64,000 nt of DNA from Modestobacter marinus (GTDB lineage: Bacteria > Actinomycetota > Actinomycetes > Mycobacteriales > Geodermatophilaceae): positions 62,001 to 126,000 of the forward strand of contig NZ_JABGCH010000005.1 in assembly GCF_019799945.1 (NCBI RefSeq), given 5' to 3'. The position numbers and the translations under genes are program-made. The notes below the pieces were generated by a model. That model ran no database searches and was not told where the DNA came from. It was given only the letters and a program-made list of their open reading frames with translations. This document shows, one piece after another, positions 1 to 8,571 of this stretch. The first letter of the stretch is position 1; every line of letters begins with the position of its first letter.

Positions 1-642
1 ACGCCCGACAAGCTCGGCACCCTGCAGTACGGCTCGCCGCTGCTGAACGTCACCGGTGACCGCACCGCCGAGCACGGCCTGTCGACCGTCGGCTGGGACG
101 ACGAGGGCGTCGCCGGCCAGCAGTGGGACCTGATCCGCGACGGCGTGCTGGTCGGCTACCAGGTGGACCGCAACACGGCCGCCAAGGTTGGGTCACCCCG
201 GTCCAACGGCTGCGCGTTCGCCGACTCGGCATCGCACGTGCCGGTGCAGCGGATGGCCAACGTCTCCCTGCAGCCGGCGCCCGACGGGCCGTCCACGGAG
301 GAGCTGATCGCCGGGGTCGAGCGGGGCATCTACGTCGTCGGCGACAAGAGCTGGTCGATCGACATGCAGCGCTACAACTTCCAGTTCACCGGTCAGCGGT
401 TCTACCGGATCGAGGGCGGCAGGCTCGCCGGGCAGCTGCGGGACGTCGCCTACCAGGCGACGACCACGGACTTCTGGGGCTCGATGCGCGTCGTCGGCGG
501 ACCGTCGACCTACGTGCTCGGCGGCGCCTTCAACTGCGGCAAGGCCCAGCCCGGCCAGGTCGCGCCGGTCAGCCACGGCTGCCCGAGCGCGCTGTTCGAG
601 AACATCACCATCCTCAACACGACCCAGGAGTCCGGCCGATGA
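1..642 (+). CDS. tldD: TldD-family metalloprotease, C-terminal part (5' end outside window)
   Basis: The reading frame is open from the first base and ends at a TGA at 640-642, giving the last 213 residues. The C-terminal region has the TldD pattern: a segment reading YGSPLLNVTGDRT, a Cys-containing stretch around NGCAFADS, and the closing motif GGAFNCGKAQPGQ followed by SHGCPSALF and ENITILNT. TldD pairs with TldE/PmbA to form a zinc metalloprotease that degrades unfolded or modified peptides and, in some bacteria, matures peptide antibiotics. The HExxxH zinc motif lies in the N-terminal half, outside this window, so activity cannot be judged. The stop overlaps the ATG of the partner gene, so the two are translationally coupled. 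Confidence 0.9.
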   Translation, partial: TPDKLGTLQYGSPLLNVTGDRTAEHGLSTVGWDDEGVAGQQWDLIRDGVLVGYQVDRNTAAKVGSPRSNGCAFADSASHVPVQRMANVSLQPAPDGPSTEELIAGVERGIYVVGDKSWSIDMQRYNFQFTGQRFYRIEGGRLAGQLRDVAYQATTTDFWGSMRVVGGPSTYVLGGAFNCGKAQPGQVAPVSHGCPSALFENITILNTTQESGR

Positions 643-2027
643 CCCGCATGGTGGCTCAGGAGGTCGTGGAGGCCGCCCTCGACGCGTCGACGGCGGACGG
701 GCAGGTCACGTTCGTCGTCGAGAGCTCCGAGGCCAACCTGCGCTGGGCGAGCAACAGCCTCACCACCAACGGGGCGATGCGGTCCCGGCAGGTGGTGGTC
801 ATCTCGTTCGTCGACGGCGGCACGGGGATGGCCACCGGCACCGTCGCCCGCACCGGCTCCCCGGACATCACCGAGCTGGTCGCCGCCAGCGAACAGGCCG
901 CCCGGGACGCCGGTCCGGCCGAGGACGCGATGCCCCTGATCAGCGAGGCGCCCGAGGGGTCCGGCGGCTGGGACGCCGAACCCGCCGACACCTCCATCGG
1001 GGTGTTCGCCGACTTCGCCCCCGCGCTCGGCGAGGCGTTCGGCGAGGCGCGCGACCGGGACGAGCTGCTGTTCGGGTTCGCCGAGCACTCGATGGCCACC
1101 ACCTACCTGGGCAGCTCCACCGGCCTGCGGTTGCGGCACGACCAGCCCGCCGGCCGCGTCGAGCTCAACGGGAAGAGCTCCGACTTCGCCCGCTCGGTGT
1201 GGTCGGGGGTCGGCACCCGGGACTTCACCGACGTCTCGGTCGCCGACCTCGCCGCCGAGGTGCGCCAGCGGATGGCCTGGTCGCAGCGCCGGGTGGAGCT
1301 GCCGGCCGGGCGGTACGAGACGCTGCTGCCGCCGTCCGCGGTCAGCGACCTGATGATCTACGCCTACTGGACGATGGAGGCGCGGGACGCCGACGAGGGC
1401 CGCAACGTCTACGCCAAGGCCGGCGGCGGGAACCGGATCGGCGAGCGGCTGGCCCAGCTGCCGCTCACCCTGCGCAGCGACCCGTACGCCAAGGGCCTGG
1501 AGACCACCCCGTTCCAGGTGGTCGGCTCCTCCTCCGGGTCGGCGTCGGTGTTCGACAACGGCATGGCCACCCCGGCGGTGGACTGGATCCGCGACGGCGT
1601 CCTCACCAACCTGATCCGGCCGCGGGCCTGGGCGCTGAAGCAGACCGCGCCGCCCACCGCCGCCGTCGGCAACCTCATCCTCGAGGACCCGGACGCCACC
1701 GCGTCGCAGGCGGAGATGATCGCGGGCACCGAGCGCGGGCTGCTGCTCACCACGCTCTGGTACATCCGCGAGGTCGACCCGCAGACCCTGCTGCTCACCG
1801 GTCTCACCCGGGACGGCGTCTTCCTCGTGGAGGACGGCGAGGTCACCGGCGCGGTGAACAACTTCCGGTTCAACGAGTCCCCGGTCGACCTGCTCGGCCG
1901 GGTCACCCAGGCCAGCCGCACCGAGCGGACCCTGCCGCGGGAGTGGAACGACTGGTTCACCCGGGCGGCGATGCCCACGCTGCGGGTGCCGGACTTCAAC
2001 ATGAGCTCGGTGTCCCGCGCGAGCTGA
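639..2027 (+). CDS. pmbA: TldE/PmbA-family metallopeptidase partner protein
   Basis: This 462-residue protein starts at the ATG of an ATGA overlap with the upstream tldD-like gene. It has the PmbA/TldE fold signature: an N-terminal region beginning [13 protein letters not shown], a central stretch reading [15 protein letters not shown], and a C-terminal segment with [12 protein letters not shown]. In the E. coli heterodimer TldE carries no zinc and acts as partner to the catalytic TldD. The tandem arrangement with tldD is the common actinobacterial layout and implies a heteromeric complex in the cytoplasm. No lesion is visible. Assignment to the family is firm; the physiological substrate is unknown. 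Confidence 0.92.
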   Translation: MTRMVAQEVVEAALDASTADGQVTFVVESSEANLRWASNSLTTNGAMRSRQVVVISFVDGGTGMATGTVARTGSPDITELVAASEQAARDAGPAEDAMPLISEAPEGSGGWDAEPADTSIGVFADFAPALGEAFGEARDRDELLFGFAEHSMATTYLGSSTGLRLRHDQPAGRVELNGKSSDFARSVWSGVGTRDFTDVSVADLAAEVRQRMAWSQRRVELPAGRYETLLPPSAVSDLMIYAYWTMEARDADEGRNVYAKAGGGNRIGERLAQLPLTLRSDPYAKGLETTPFQVVGSSSGSASVFDNGMATPAVDWIRDGVLTNLIRPRAWALKQTAPPTAAVGNLILEDPDATASQAEMIAGTERGLLLTTLWYIREVDPQTLLLTGLTRDGVFLVEDGEVTGAVNNFRFNESPVDLLGRVTQASRTERTLPREWNDWFTRAAMPTLRVPDFNMSSVSRAS

Positions 2028-2039
2028 CGCGCGGGCGGG

Positions 2040-2225
2040 TCAGCGCTCGCCGCGGCCGGTCTGCTCCGGGTCGGGGACCGACGTGGCCACGGCCGGGTCG
2101 ACCGGGTCGCCGGTGGGCTCGGGGTCCAGCGTCGCGGGGTCCCGGGTGGGGATCGGGGCATCCGACGGGGTGTCGGTCTCGCCGCGGCCGGGCGAGGAGG
2201 GGGCTGACTCAGGAGTCGTGGACAT
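2040..2225 (-). CDS. Small Pro/Asp/Thr-rich hypothetical protein
   Basis: This is a 61-residue ORF on the minus strand, convergent with pmbA. It is almost entirely Pro, Thr, Asp, Glu, Ser and Gly, so it is probably disordered and acidic, with no membrane segment or Cys. Its codons have the strong G/C third-position preference of the neighbouring real genes, which is the main reason to accept it. There is no clear ribosome binding site before the ATG at 2225. It lies tail-to-tail with pmbA and diverges from the riboswitch-controlled glyA. I do not recognise a family, and it could be non-coding. Confidence 0.5.
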   Translation of the reverse strand: MSTTPESAPSSPGRGETDTPSDAPIPTRDPATLDPEPTGDPVDPAVATSVPDPEQTGRGER

Positions 2226-2303
2226 GCCGGCTGCGTACCCGCCCGGCGGGCGCCCCTCACCTGGGGCCCCTGGTGGACGGCGGGGCCACCTGGCTACCCT
2301 CGT

Positions 2304-2381
2304 CGCGGGCCGTGACTGGCGCAGACAGGTGGACCACCACCGGGGAGCGGCCCCGTGGACGTGCCGCGCGCCTGGGCTCCC
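2304..2381 (+). promoter_or_regulatory. ZTP (pfl) riboswitch upstream of glyA
   Basis: The stretch contains the two conserved blocks of the ZTP/ZMP-sensing pfl motif: CGTGACTGGCG at 2311-2321 with a following GGTGGACCACCACCGGGGAG block, then the 3' pseudoknot element CGCGCCTGGGC at 2367-2377. A C-rich variable linker separates them. ZTP accumulates when 10-formyl-tetrahydrofolate is short, and this riboswitch class commonly controls glyA and other one-carbon genes. It ends about 25 bases before the glyA GTG, close to the AGGAGAG ribosome binding site, so control by access to the ribosome binding site is plausible. Confidence 0.88.
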
Positions 2382-2403
2382 CGAACGTCGACGAGGAGAG
2401 CCC

Positions 2404-3846
2404 GTGACCAGCACCGACACCCGCGAGACCGCCGCCTTCGCCAGTGCCCTGGACGTCATCGCGCAGGTCGAGCCGCGCATCGCCGCGGCGATCGGCCAGG
2501 AGCTCGCCGACCAGCGCGACAGCCTCAAGCTGATCGCCAGCGAGAACTACGCCTCCCCGGCCGTCCTGCTGGCGATGGGCAACTGGTTCAGCGACAAGTA
2601 CGCCGAGGGCACCCCGGGACGGCGTTTCTACGCCGCCTGCCAGAACGTGGACACCGTCGAGCGGCTGGCTGCCGAGCACGCCCGGGAGCTGTTCGGCGCC
2701 GAGCACGCCTACGTCCAGCCGCACTCGGGCATCGACGCCAACCTGGTCGCGTTCTGGTCGATCCTCGCCCACCGCGTGGAGAGCCCCGCCCTGGCCGAGG
2801 CCGGGGTGAAGAACGTCGACGCGCTGACGGAGGCGGACTGGCAGCAGCTGCGCCGCGCGCTGGGCAACCAGCGGATGCTCGGTATGTCCCTGGACGCCGG
2901 CGGGCACCTCACGCACGGCTTCCGGCCGAACATCTCCGGCAAGATGTTCGAGCAGTCCAGCTACGGCACCGACCCGTCCACCGGGCTGATCGACTACGCC
3001 GCGCTGCGCGAGCGGGCCCGGGAGTTCCGGCCGCTGGTCCTCGTCGCCGGCTACTCCGCCTATCCGCGGCTGGTCGACTTCGCCGCGATGCGGGAGATCG
3101 CCGACGAGGTGGGCGCCACGCTGATGGTCGACATGGCCCACTTCGCCGGGCTCGTCGCCGGCAAGGTGCTCACCGGGGACTTCGACCCGGTGCCGCACGC
3201 CGGCGTGGTCACCACCACGACGCACAAGTCGCTGCGCGGCCCCCGCGGCGGCATGGTGCTGTGCACCGAGGAGTTCGCGCCCTCGGTCGACCGCGGGTGC
3301 CCGATGGTGCTCGGCGGGCCGCTGCCGCACGTGATGGCCGCCAAGGCGGTGGCGCTGGCCGAGGCACGCCGGCCCGAGTTCGCCGGCTACGCGCAGCAGA
3401 TCGTCGCCAACGCCCGGGCACTGGCCGAGGGGCTGCTGCGCCGCGGCGTCCGGCTGGTCACCGGCGGCACCGACAACCACCTGGTGCTCGCCGACGTCGG
3501 CGCGGGCGGGCTGACCGGCCGGCAGGCCGAGGCGGCCCTCCTGGACGCCGGGCTGGTCACCAACCGCAACGCCGTCCCGGCCGACCCGAACGGGCCCTGG
3601 TACACCAGCGGCATCCGGCTGGGCACCCCGGCGCTGACCACCCGCGGGCTGCGGGAGGACGAGCTGGCGGAGGTCGGGGACCTCATCGCCGACGTCCTGG
3701 CCGCCACCGAGCCCGACGGGGACTCGAAGGTCCGCTACCGGCTGGACCCGCAGGTCGCCGAGCGGGTGCGCGCCCGGGCGGCGGAGCTGCTCGCCGTCCA
3801 CCCGCTCTACCCCGAGGTGCAGCTGGACCTCGCGACCCGCGGGTGA
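2404..3846 (+). CDS. glyA: Serine hydroxymethyltransferase
   Basis: This PLP enzyme interconverts serine and glycine while loading tetrahydrofolate to 5,10-methylene-THF, the main cellular source of one-carbon units. The 480-residue protein has the canonical start region ([16 protein letters not shown]), the [12 protein letters not shown] segment and the PLP lysine in [14 protein letters not shown] (Lys about 275). It carries the roughly 40-residue insert (around [18 protein letters not shown]) of the long actinobacterial form, compared with about 420 residues in E. coli GlyA. The GTG start at 2404 is chosen because AGGAGAG lies just upstream. The ZTP riboswitch upstream links expression to folate one-carbon status. 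Confidence 0.97.
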   Translation: MTSTDTRETAAFASALDVIAQVEPRIAAAIGQELADQRDSLKLIASENYASPAVLLAMGNWFSDKYAEGTPGRRFYAACQNVDTVERLAAEHARELFGAEHAYVQPHSGIDANLVAFWSILAHRVESPALAEAGVKNVDALTEADWQQLRRALGNQRMLGMSLDAGGHLTHGFRPNISGKMFEQSSYGTDPSTGLIDYAALRERAREFRPLVLVAGYSAYPRLVDFAAMREIADEVGATLMVDMAHFAGLVAGKVLTGDFDPVPHAGVVTTTTHKSLRGPRGGMVLCTEEFAPSVDRGCPMVLGGPLPHVMAAKAVALAEARRPEFAGYAQQIVANARALAEGLLRRGVRLVTGGTDNHLVLADVGAGGLTGRQAEAALLDAGLVTNRNAVPADPNGPWYTSGIRLGTPALTTRGLREDELAEVGDLIADVLAATEPDGDSKVRYRLDPQVAERVRARAAELLAVHPLYPEVQLDLATRG

Positions 3847-4075
3847 CCACCCCGGCGCCGGACGTGGACGTCCCGCGCCGTCGGTGACCAGGAGGAGGGC
3901 TCCGGGCGCGGGGCTGCCGGGGTGCGCGGGGCGGGTGTGGCAGGAGCTCAGTCGCGGACGACAGAAGCGGCGCGGGTTCCCGGGTGTCGCCGTCCTCAAA
4001 CCTCGAGCGCGGCTACTTTTTTCCTGACGCCGACGACGACCACCTGCCCCCGGCAGGACGGCGAGGGGAGCCTCC
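3847..4075. other. Intergenic spacer after glyA
   Basis: No ORF with convincing codon use is present. The only notable point is an A/T-rich patch around 4012-4023 (CTACTTTTTTCC) in otherwise GC-rich DNA, about 55 bases before the next start. It may be part of a promoter or a weak terminator tail. A GAGGGGAG ribosome binding site precedes the next gene. Confidence 0.4.
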
Positions 4076-4381
4076 ATGACACACCGCCAGAAGCCCTCGA
4101 TCTTCCAGCTGGGCAAGGTCCACGACAACGGCCCGGCCGTGGTCGTCTCCGGCTGGGGGCTGGGCATGTGCGCCTCCAGCTGCCGGTGTCACCGCAACCC
4201 CGAGGACGGCCAGCTGGCGCTCGCCGAGGACCAGGCCGCCGGTCAGCTGGGCCTGCGCAGCTTCGCCGACGCCGGCGACTGCGACTGCTGCGAGCCGTGG
4301 ACCTCCAGCGAGCTCTCGGCGATCCTGCGCGACGTCGCGGTGCTCGAGGCACTGCAGGCCCAGGAGCCCTCGATCGGCTGA
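4076..4381 (+). CDS. Small cysteine-rich conserved hypothetical protein
   Basis: The 101-residue soluble protein has a clear GAGGGGAG ribosome binding site before the ATG. It has two cysteine clusters: MCASSCRCHRNP near residues 31-42, and CDCCEPW near residues 69-75. The spacing (C-x3-C-x-C-H ... C-x-C-C) suggests metal or Fe-S/zinc binding, but I do not recognise the family. There is no signal peptide or membrane helix, so it is likely cytoplasmic. It stands alone between glyA and a small membrane-protein gene. The call as a real gene rests on the ribosome binding site and codon use. Confidence 0.75.
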   Translation: MTHRQKPSIFQLGKVHDNGPAVVVSGWGLGMCASSCRCHRNPEDGQLALAEDQAAGQLGLRSFADAGDCDCCEPWTSSELSAILRDVAVLEALQAQEPSIG

Positions 4382-4509
4382 TCAGCCGCACGAAATCCCC
4401 GGCGGCAGGCCGGGACCGCATCGGACGAGCCGTCCGCCGGGGAACCGGCGGGCGGCTCGTCGTCGTCCGCGTCCGGTTCCCCCGGCGCCGGGTCGGGTAG
4501 CCCGCCGGC

Positions 4510-4989
4510 ATGTGGGCACGGGCAGCGCTGCGCGGCGCAGTGGCCGGACTGGTCGGCGTCGCGGCGATGACGGCGGGCGAGAAGGTGGAGCAGGCGGTCA
4601 CCGGGCGGCCGGACTCCTACGTGCCGGCCCGGACGCTCACGGCGCTGACCACCGGACGGCGGCTGCCGGAGTCGGCGCGGCCGCCGGTGCGCAACCACCT
4701 CATGCACTGGGGCACCGGCGCGGCGGTCGGGGCGCTGCGCGGGATCTGGTCCGCGGCCGGGCTGCGCGGGTGGCGGGCCTCGGCCTGGCACACCGCCGTC
4801 CGGCTGGCCGTCGACCAGACCCTGGAGAACGTCACCGGGGTCGGCGCCCCGCCGTGGACCTGGTCGCGTCAGGACCAAGTGGTCGACGTCGGGCACAAGG
4901 CGGTCTACTCGTTCGCCACCGGAGCGGTCGCCGACCGGATCGTGCCGTCGGCGCGCAACGGGAGGGGCAGGCGGGGCCTGTGGGACTGA
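4510..4989 (+). CDS. Conserved hypothetical protein with small hydrophobic segments
   Basis: The ORF encodes 159 residues. The N-terminus (RAALRGAVAGLVGVAAMTAG) is a Gly/Ala-rich hydrophobic stretch that could be a membrane helix, and a second small-residue stretch occurs around HWGTGAAVGALRGIWSAAG. The rest is basic and contains a Trp-rich motif (PPWTWSRQDQ). The style resembles small actinobacterial inner-membrane proteins of unknown function. No ribosome binding site stands out before the ATG at 4510, so the start is only likely. The gene reads in the same direction as its neighbours but is separated by more than 100 bases on each side. Confidence 0.65.
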   Translation: MWARAALRGAVAGLVGVAAMTAGEKVEQAVTGRPDSYVPARTLTALTTGRRLPESARPPVRNHLMHWGTGAAVGALRGIWSAAGLRGWRASAWHTAVRLAVDQTLENVTGVGAPPWTWSRQDQVVDVGHKAVYSFATGAVADRIVPSARNGRGRRGLWD

Positions 4990-5119
4990 GGACGACGCTG
5001 GACTGATCGGTCCCGGCGCGTTCGGCGGAGCCCAGAGCAGCGGTCTCCTTACGGTCCGTTCCGACGCGCGCAGTTCCCTGCCCCCTCTCCGGGTGCGACA
5101 GTGCGCACCTGGAGGCCCG

Positions 5120-6124
5120 GTGACCCGCTCGACCACCCGCCGGTGGACCCGCGGCGCGGCGCTGGCGCTGAGCGCGGGTGCCGCGGCGATCGTCCTCGTC
5201 CCCGTGTCGGCCTCGGCCGCGCCGACGACGATCGAGGAGGCCCGCCAGTCCGTCACCCAGGCGGCCCAGGAGCTGGAGGCGATCGGGGAGCAGGTCAACG
5301 AGGCCGCCACCGCCGCGCAGCAGCAGCAGTCCGTGGCGACCGAGGCCGCCACCGCCGCCGCCACCGCCCAGGCCCAGCTCGGCCAGCTCCAGCCGGCGCT
5401 GGCGGCCATCGCCCAGGCCGGGTACATCGGGACGACGCATGGCCAGCTCGCGGCCTTCCTCACCAGCGGCTCCGTCGACGACCTGGTGCAGCAGCTGACC
5501 ACGCTCGACGAGCTCGCCGACCACGCCGACGACGTCGTGGCCGCCGCGGCCGCCGCCCGCACGACGGCCGAGCAGGCCCAGCAGGCCGCCACCGACGCCG
5601 CCGTGGCCGCGGAGACCGCCGCCGCCGAGCTGGCCGCCCGGCAGGAGCAGCTCGAGGACGACCTCGCCGGATACCAGGCGGACCTCGCCCGGCTCTCGGC
5701 CGCCGACCAGGCCCGCGTGCAGCTGGCGGTCGCCGGCCCGGCGGTCGTGGCCAGCGCCGCCCCGGCGCCCACCGCGGCGGCCGGGTCCGCCGTGCAGACG
5801 GCGCTGGCCCAGCTGGGCGACGCCTACCGGCACGCCGCCACCGGTCCGGACGCCTTCGACTGCTCCGGGCTGACGATGTACGCCTACGCCGCCGCCGGGA
5901 TCACGCTGCCGCACTCCAGCGCCGCGCAGTCCCGGGTGGGGGTCCCCGTCGCGCGCGCCGACCTGCAGCCCGGTGACCTGGTCTTCTTCTACAACCCGAT
6001 CAGCCACGTGGGCATCTACATCGGCAACGGCCAGATGGTGCACGCCAGCGTGCCCGGCCGCCCGGTCGCGGTGACCAGCGTGGACAAGGGCGGCTACGTC
6101 GGCGCCCGCCGCGTCACCGGCTGA
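5120..6124 (+). CDS. Secreted NlpC/P60 peptidoglycan endopeptidase
   Basis: The 334-residue protein has a Sec signal peptide (basic TRSTTRRWTR, hydrophobic core, then VSASAAP). A long Ala/Gln/Glu-rich coiled coil covers about residues 35-215, and a C-terminal NlpC/P60 domain follows. The catalytic Cys is in FDCSGLTMYAYAAAG (Cys about 248) and the His in ISHVGIYIGNGQMVHAS (His about 296). The architecture matches RipA/RipC-like cell-wall hydrolases that cut D-Glu-mDAP stem-peptide bonds during division, with the coiled coil keeping the enzyme in check. The GTG at 5120 is chosen over upstream frame extension because GGAGG precedes it and the signal peptide begins there. Confidence 0.92.
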   Translation: MTRSTTRRWTRGAALALSAGAAAIVLVPVSASAAPTTIEEARQSVTQAAQELEAIGEQVNEAATAAQQQQSVATEAATAAATAQAQLGQLQPALAAIAQAGYIGTTHGQLAAFLTSGSVDDLVQQLTTLDELADHADDVVAAAAAARTTAEQAQQAATDAAVAAETAAAELAARQEQLEDDLAGYQADLARLSAADQARVQLAVAGPAVVASAAPAPTAAAGSAVQTALAQLGDAYRHAATGPDAFDCSGLTMYAYAAAGITLPHSSAAQSRVGVPVARADLQPGDLVFFYNPISHVGIYIGNGQMVHASVPGRPVAVTSVDKGGYVGARRVTG

Positions 6125-6143
6125 GCCGTCCGCCCGTCGCGGT

Positions 6144-6223
6144 GATCAGGTGACCTGAGCACCGACTGTCCTCCCGCACCAGCGTCGCTGCGGGAGGACG
6201 GCGTTCGACCAGGTCACCTGATC
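6144..6223. terminator. Nested double inverted repeat between convergent genes
   Basis: An outer perfect 13-base inverted repeat (6144-6156 GATCAGGTGACCT, 6211-6223) encloses an inner perfect 11-base repeat (6168-6178 GTCCTCCCGCA, 6189-6199) with a 10-base loop. The pair can fold as a two-tier hairpin on either strand. It sits between the stop codons of two convergent genes, so a bidirectional transcription terminator is the natural reading. Confidence 0.75.
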
Positions 6224-6242
6224 CACGCTGGGCACCTCGCCG

Positions 6243-6887
6243 TCAGTGCAGGCGGCGGCCCTCCGCGAGGAGCTGCACGCAGGCCGCGATCCGCCGGGCC
6301 CGCGTCTGTGGTGTCGCCGCGGTGTGCACCCGCCACAGCACGGCGTACCGGTTGGCGCCGTCCAGCCCGGCGAACGCCTCCTGCGCGGCCGGCTCGGCGG
6401 CCAGGGCGGCGGCCAGGTCGTCGGGGACGGTGATCGTCGCCGGCCCCGCGTAGGCGCGGTCCCACCGCCCGTCGGCCTGCGCCGCCTCCACCGCCGCGAG
6501 CCCGGCCGGCCGCATCCGGCCCTCCTCGAGCAGGCGGGCGACGGTCTCCACGTTCCGCTGCGACCACACGCTCCGAGGCCGGCGAGGGGTGAAGCGGACG
6601 GTGTACCAGTCGTCGTCCACCCGGTTGGACCGCCCGTCGATCCAGCCGAAGCAGAGGGCCACCTCCACGGCCTCGGCCATCGTCACCGACGGCACCCCGG
6701 CCGAGCGCTTGGCCAGCCGCAGGAACAGGCCCGGCGCGCGGTCGTGCTCGGCGGCCAGCCACTCCTCGAGGTCCGCGGCGGTCGGGAAGGCGCGGGTGGG
6801 GAACTGGCTGTCGTTGGGCACCCGGTCATGGTGGTGAGCCGGGCCGGGCCCGTCCAGGTCCGCCGGCGCCGGTTTCACCGGCGGCAT
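6243..6887 (-). CDS. YdeI/OmdA-family protein (bacteriocin-protection-like)
   Basis: The 214-residue protein shows the YdeI-type core: an N-terminal AADLEEWLAAEHDRAPGLFL segment, then VALCFGWIDGRSNRVDDDWY and FTPRRPRSVWSQRNVETVARL, and a C-terminal region ending in ARRIAACVQLLAEGRRLH. Members of this family (PF13376) are small cytoplasmic proteins of uncertain function, sometimes labelled bacteriocin-protection proteins. The true start may be the GTG at codon 23 (VPNDSQFPTR), because the first 22 residues are Pro/His-rich and not family-like, but no ribosome binding site decides it. It is convergent with the NlpC/P60 gene. Confidence 0.82.
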   Translation of the reverse strand: MPPVKPAPADLDGPGPAHHHDRVPNDSQFPTRAFPTAADLEEWLAAEHDRAPGLFLRLAKRSAGVPSVTMAEAVEVALCFGWIDGRSNRVDDDWYTVRFTPRRPRSVWSQRNVETVARLLEEGRMRPAGLAAVEAAQADGRWDRAYAGPATITVPDDLAAALAAEPAAQEAFAGLDGANRYAVLWRVHTAATPQTRARRIAACVQLLAEGRRLH

Positions 6888-6944
6888 GCCCGGCTACGGG
6901 GGACCGGACGACGCCGAGGACCGGCGGCGGGATCGGGGAGGCAC

Positions 6945-7700
6945 ATGGCGCGGGAACCAGGCCCGGCGGCGTTGTGGCTGGTGCGCCACGCGGAGAGCAT
7001 GGGGAACGTCGCGGACGCGGCCGCGCACGACAGCGGCGCGGGCCGCCTGGAGCTCGACGTCCGTGACCCGGACGTCCCGCTGTCCCCGACCGGGGAGTCG
7101 CAGGCGGACGCGCTGGGCCGCTGGCTGGCAGGCATGCCCGAGGACGAGCGCCCCACCACGGTCCTGAGCTCACCGTTCACCCGCGCCGCCACGACCGCGC
7201 AGCGGGCCCTCGCCGCGGGCGGGCTGGACCTGACGATCCGGTACGACGAGCGGCTGCGGGAGCGGGACTTCGGCGCCTTCGACGGCATGACCGGAGCCGG
7301 GATCCGGGCGGAGTACCCGGACGAGGCCCGCCGCCGCGGGCTGCTCGGCAAGTTCTACTACCGCCCGCCGGGCGGGGAGAGCTGGGCCGACGTCGCGCTG
7401 CGGATCCGCAGCCTGCTCGCCACCGAGGCGCTGCGGCACGACGGCGAGCGGCTGCTGTGCGTCTCCCACCAGGCGGTGCTCATGGTCTTCCGGTACGTCC
7501 TGGAGGAGCTGTCCGAGGCGGCGCTGCTCGAGATCGACCGGGGGGAGCCGGTCGCCAACACGTCGGTGACCCGCTACGTCCGCGGGGACGGCGGGTCCTT
7601 CGGGCTGGTCGAGTACAACGCCGTCACCCACCTGGCGGCCGACGAGCACGACGCCGGCGCCCCGGTCACCGAGGAGAACGATGTCCCGTCCCCGGCGTGA
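6945..7700 (+). CDS. Histidine phosphatase (phosphoglycerate-mutase-like) family protein
   Basis: The 251-residue protein has the phosphohistidine RHG-type motif as LVRHAESMGN near the N-terminus, the second Arg/Glu region (SSPFTRAATTAQRAL, RLRERDFGAFDG) and the second catalytic His in LLCVSHQAVLMVFRY. This places it in the branch-1 histidine phosphatase superfamily, whose members dephosphorylate small metabolites. The substrate cannot be read from sequence. The ATG at 6945 has GGGGAGG upstream, while frame extension further upstream is antisense to the YdeI gene. It overlaps the next gene, nnrD, by 20 bases, so the two are co-translated and may share a metabolite-repair role. Confidence 0.9.
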   Translation: MAREPGPAALWLVRHAESMGNVADAAAHDSGAGRLELDVRDPDVPLSPTGESQADALGRWLAGMPEDERPTTVLSSPFTRAATTAQRALAAGGLDLTIRYDERLRERDFGAFDGMTGAGIRAEYPDEARRRGLLGKFYYRPPGGESWADVALRIRSLLATEALRHDGERLLCVSHQAVLMVFRYVLEELSEAALLEIDRGEPVANTSVTRYVRGDGGSFGLVEYNAVTHLAADEHDAGAPVTEENDVPSPA

Positions 7701-8571
7701 GTCGACGCTGGTCACCGCCAAGGTGCTCCGCGGCTGGCGGCTGCCCGAGCCGACGGGGGGCAAGGACTCGCGCGGGTCGGTCCTCGTGGTCGGCGCGAGC
7801 ACGGAGACCCTGGGCGCGGTGCTGCTCGCCGCCGAGGCGGCGCTGCGTTCCGGCGCGGGGAAGCTGCAGGTCGCCGTCCCGTCGAAGGTGGCGCCGCACG
7901 TGTCCATCTCGCTGCCGGAGGCGCTGGTGCGGGGGCTGCCGTCGACCGAGGAGGGGGCCATCCGCGCCTCGTCGGCCGAGCTGGTGCTCGACCTGGCGCA
8001 GAAGGCGTCGGCGGTGCTGATCGGCCCGGGCATGGCCGACGAGGCGGAGACGCGGGGGCTGGTGGAGGCGCTGCTGCCCCAGCTCGAGGGTCCGGTCGTC
8101 CTGGACGCGCTCGGCCTCGCCGCCGTCACCGCCGACCCCAGCTGCGGGCATCACCTGCAGGGCCGCGCCGTCCTCACCCCGAACCCCACCGAGCTCGGGA
8201 TCGCGTTGCACGTGGAACACGACGACCTCGCCGACGACCCGGCCGGCGCCGCCCTGGAGCTCGCGGACAAGGCGCGGGCCGTCGTGGGCCTGGGTGGGGA
8301 GACGAGCTGGATCGCCGCCCCCGACGGCCGGCTGTGGGAGGACGAGACCGGCGGAGCCGGGCTGGGGGTGTCCGGGTCGGGTGACGTCCGGGCGGGCATC
8401 GTCGCCGGGATGCTGGCCCGTGGCGCCGAGCCTGCGCAGGCCGCCGTCTGGGCGGCCTACGTGCACGGCCGGGCGGGGGAGCGGCTGGCCGCGCGGGTCG
8501 GTCGGCTGGGGTTCCTCGCCCGCGAGCTGCCGCCGGAGGTGCCGCGGGTGCTCGCCGAGGTCGATCTCTGA
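7681..8571 (+). CDS. nnrD: ADP-dependent NAD(P)H-hydrate dehydratase
   Basis: This ribokinase-fold repair enzyme (CARKD/NnrD) dehydrates S-NAD(P)HX, a damaged hydrated form of NAD(P)H, back to NAD(P)H using ADP. The 296-residue protein has the family features: KDSRGSVLVVGAS near the N-terminus, the GAALRSGAGK-like stretch (EAALRSGAGKLQVAVP), an NPTE motif (LTPNPTELG) and the anion-hole loop GVSGSGDVRAGIVAGML, where GTGD is replaced by GSGD. It lacks the N-terminal NAD(P)HX epimerase (NnrE) domain found in fused versions. The epimerase must be elsewhere. Confidence 0.9.
   Translation: MSRPRRESTLVTAKVLRGWRLPEPTGGKDSRGSVLVVGASTETLGAVLLAAEAALRSGAGKLQVAVPSKVAPHVSISLPEALVRGLPSTEEGAIRASSAELVLDLAQKASAVLIGPGMADEAETRGLVEALLPQLEGPVVLDALGLAAVTADPSCGHHLQGRAVLTPNPTELGIALHVEHDDLADDPAGAALELADKARAVVGLGGETSWIAAPDGRLWEDETGGAGLGVSGSGDVRAGIVAGMLARGAEPAQAAVWAAYVHGRAGERLAARVGRLGFLARELPPEVPRVLAEVDL

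Noticed and set aside
4990-5119. c-di-AMP (ydaO) riboswitch before the NlpC/P60 gene
   Set aside because: Such elements often precede cell-wall hydrolases in actinobacteria, but I do not see the conserved blocks in this 130-base spacer.
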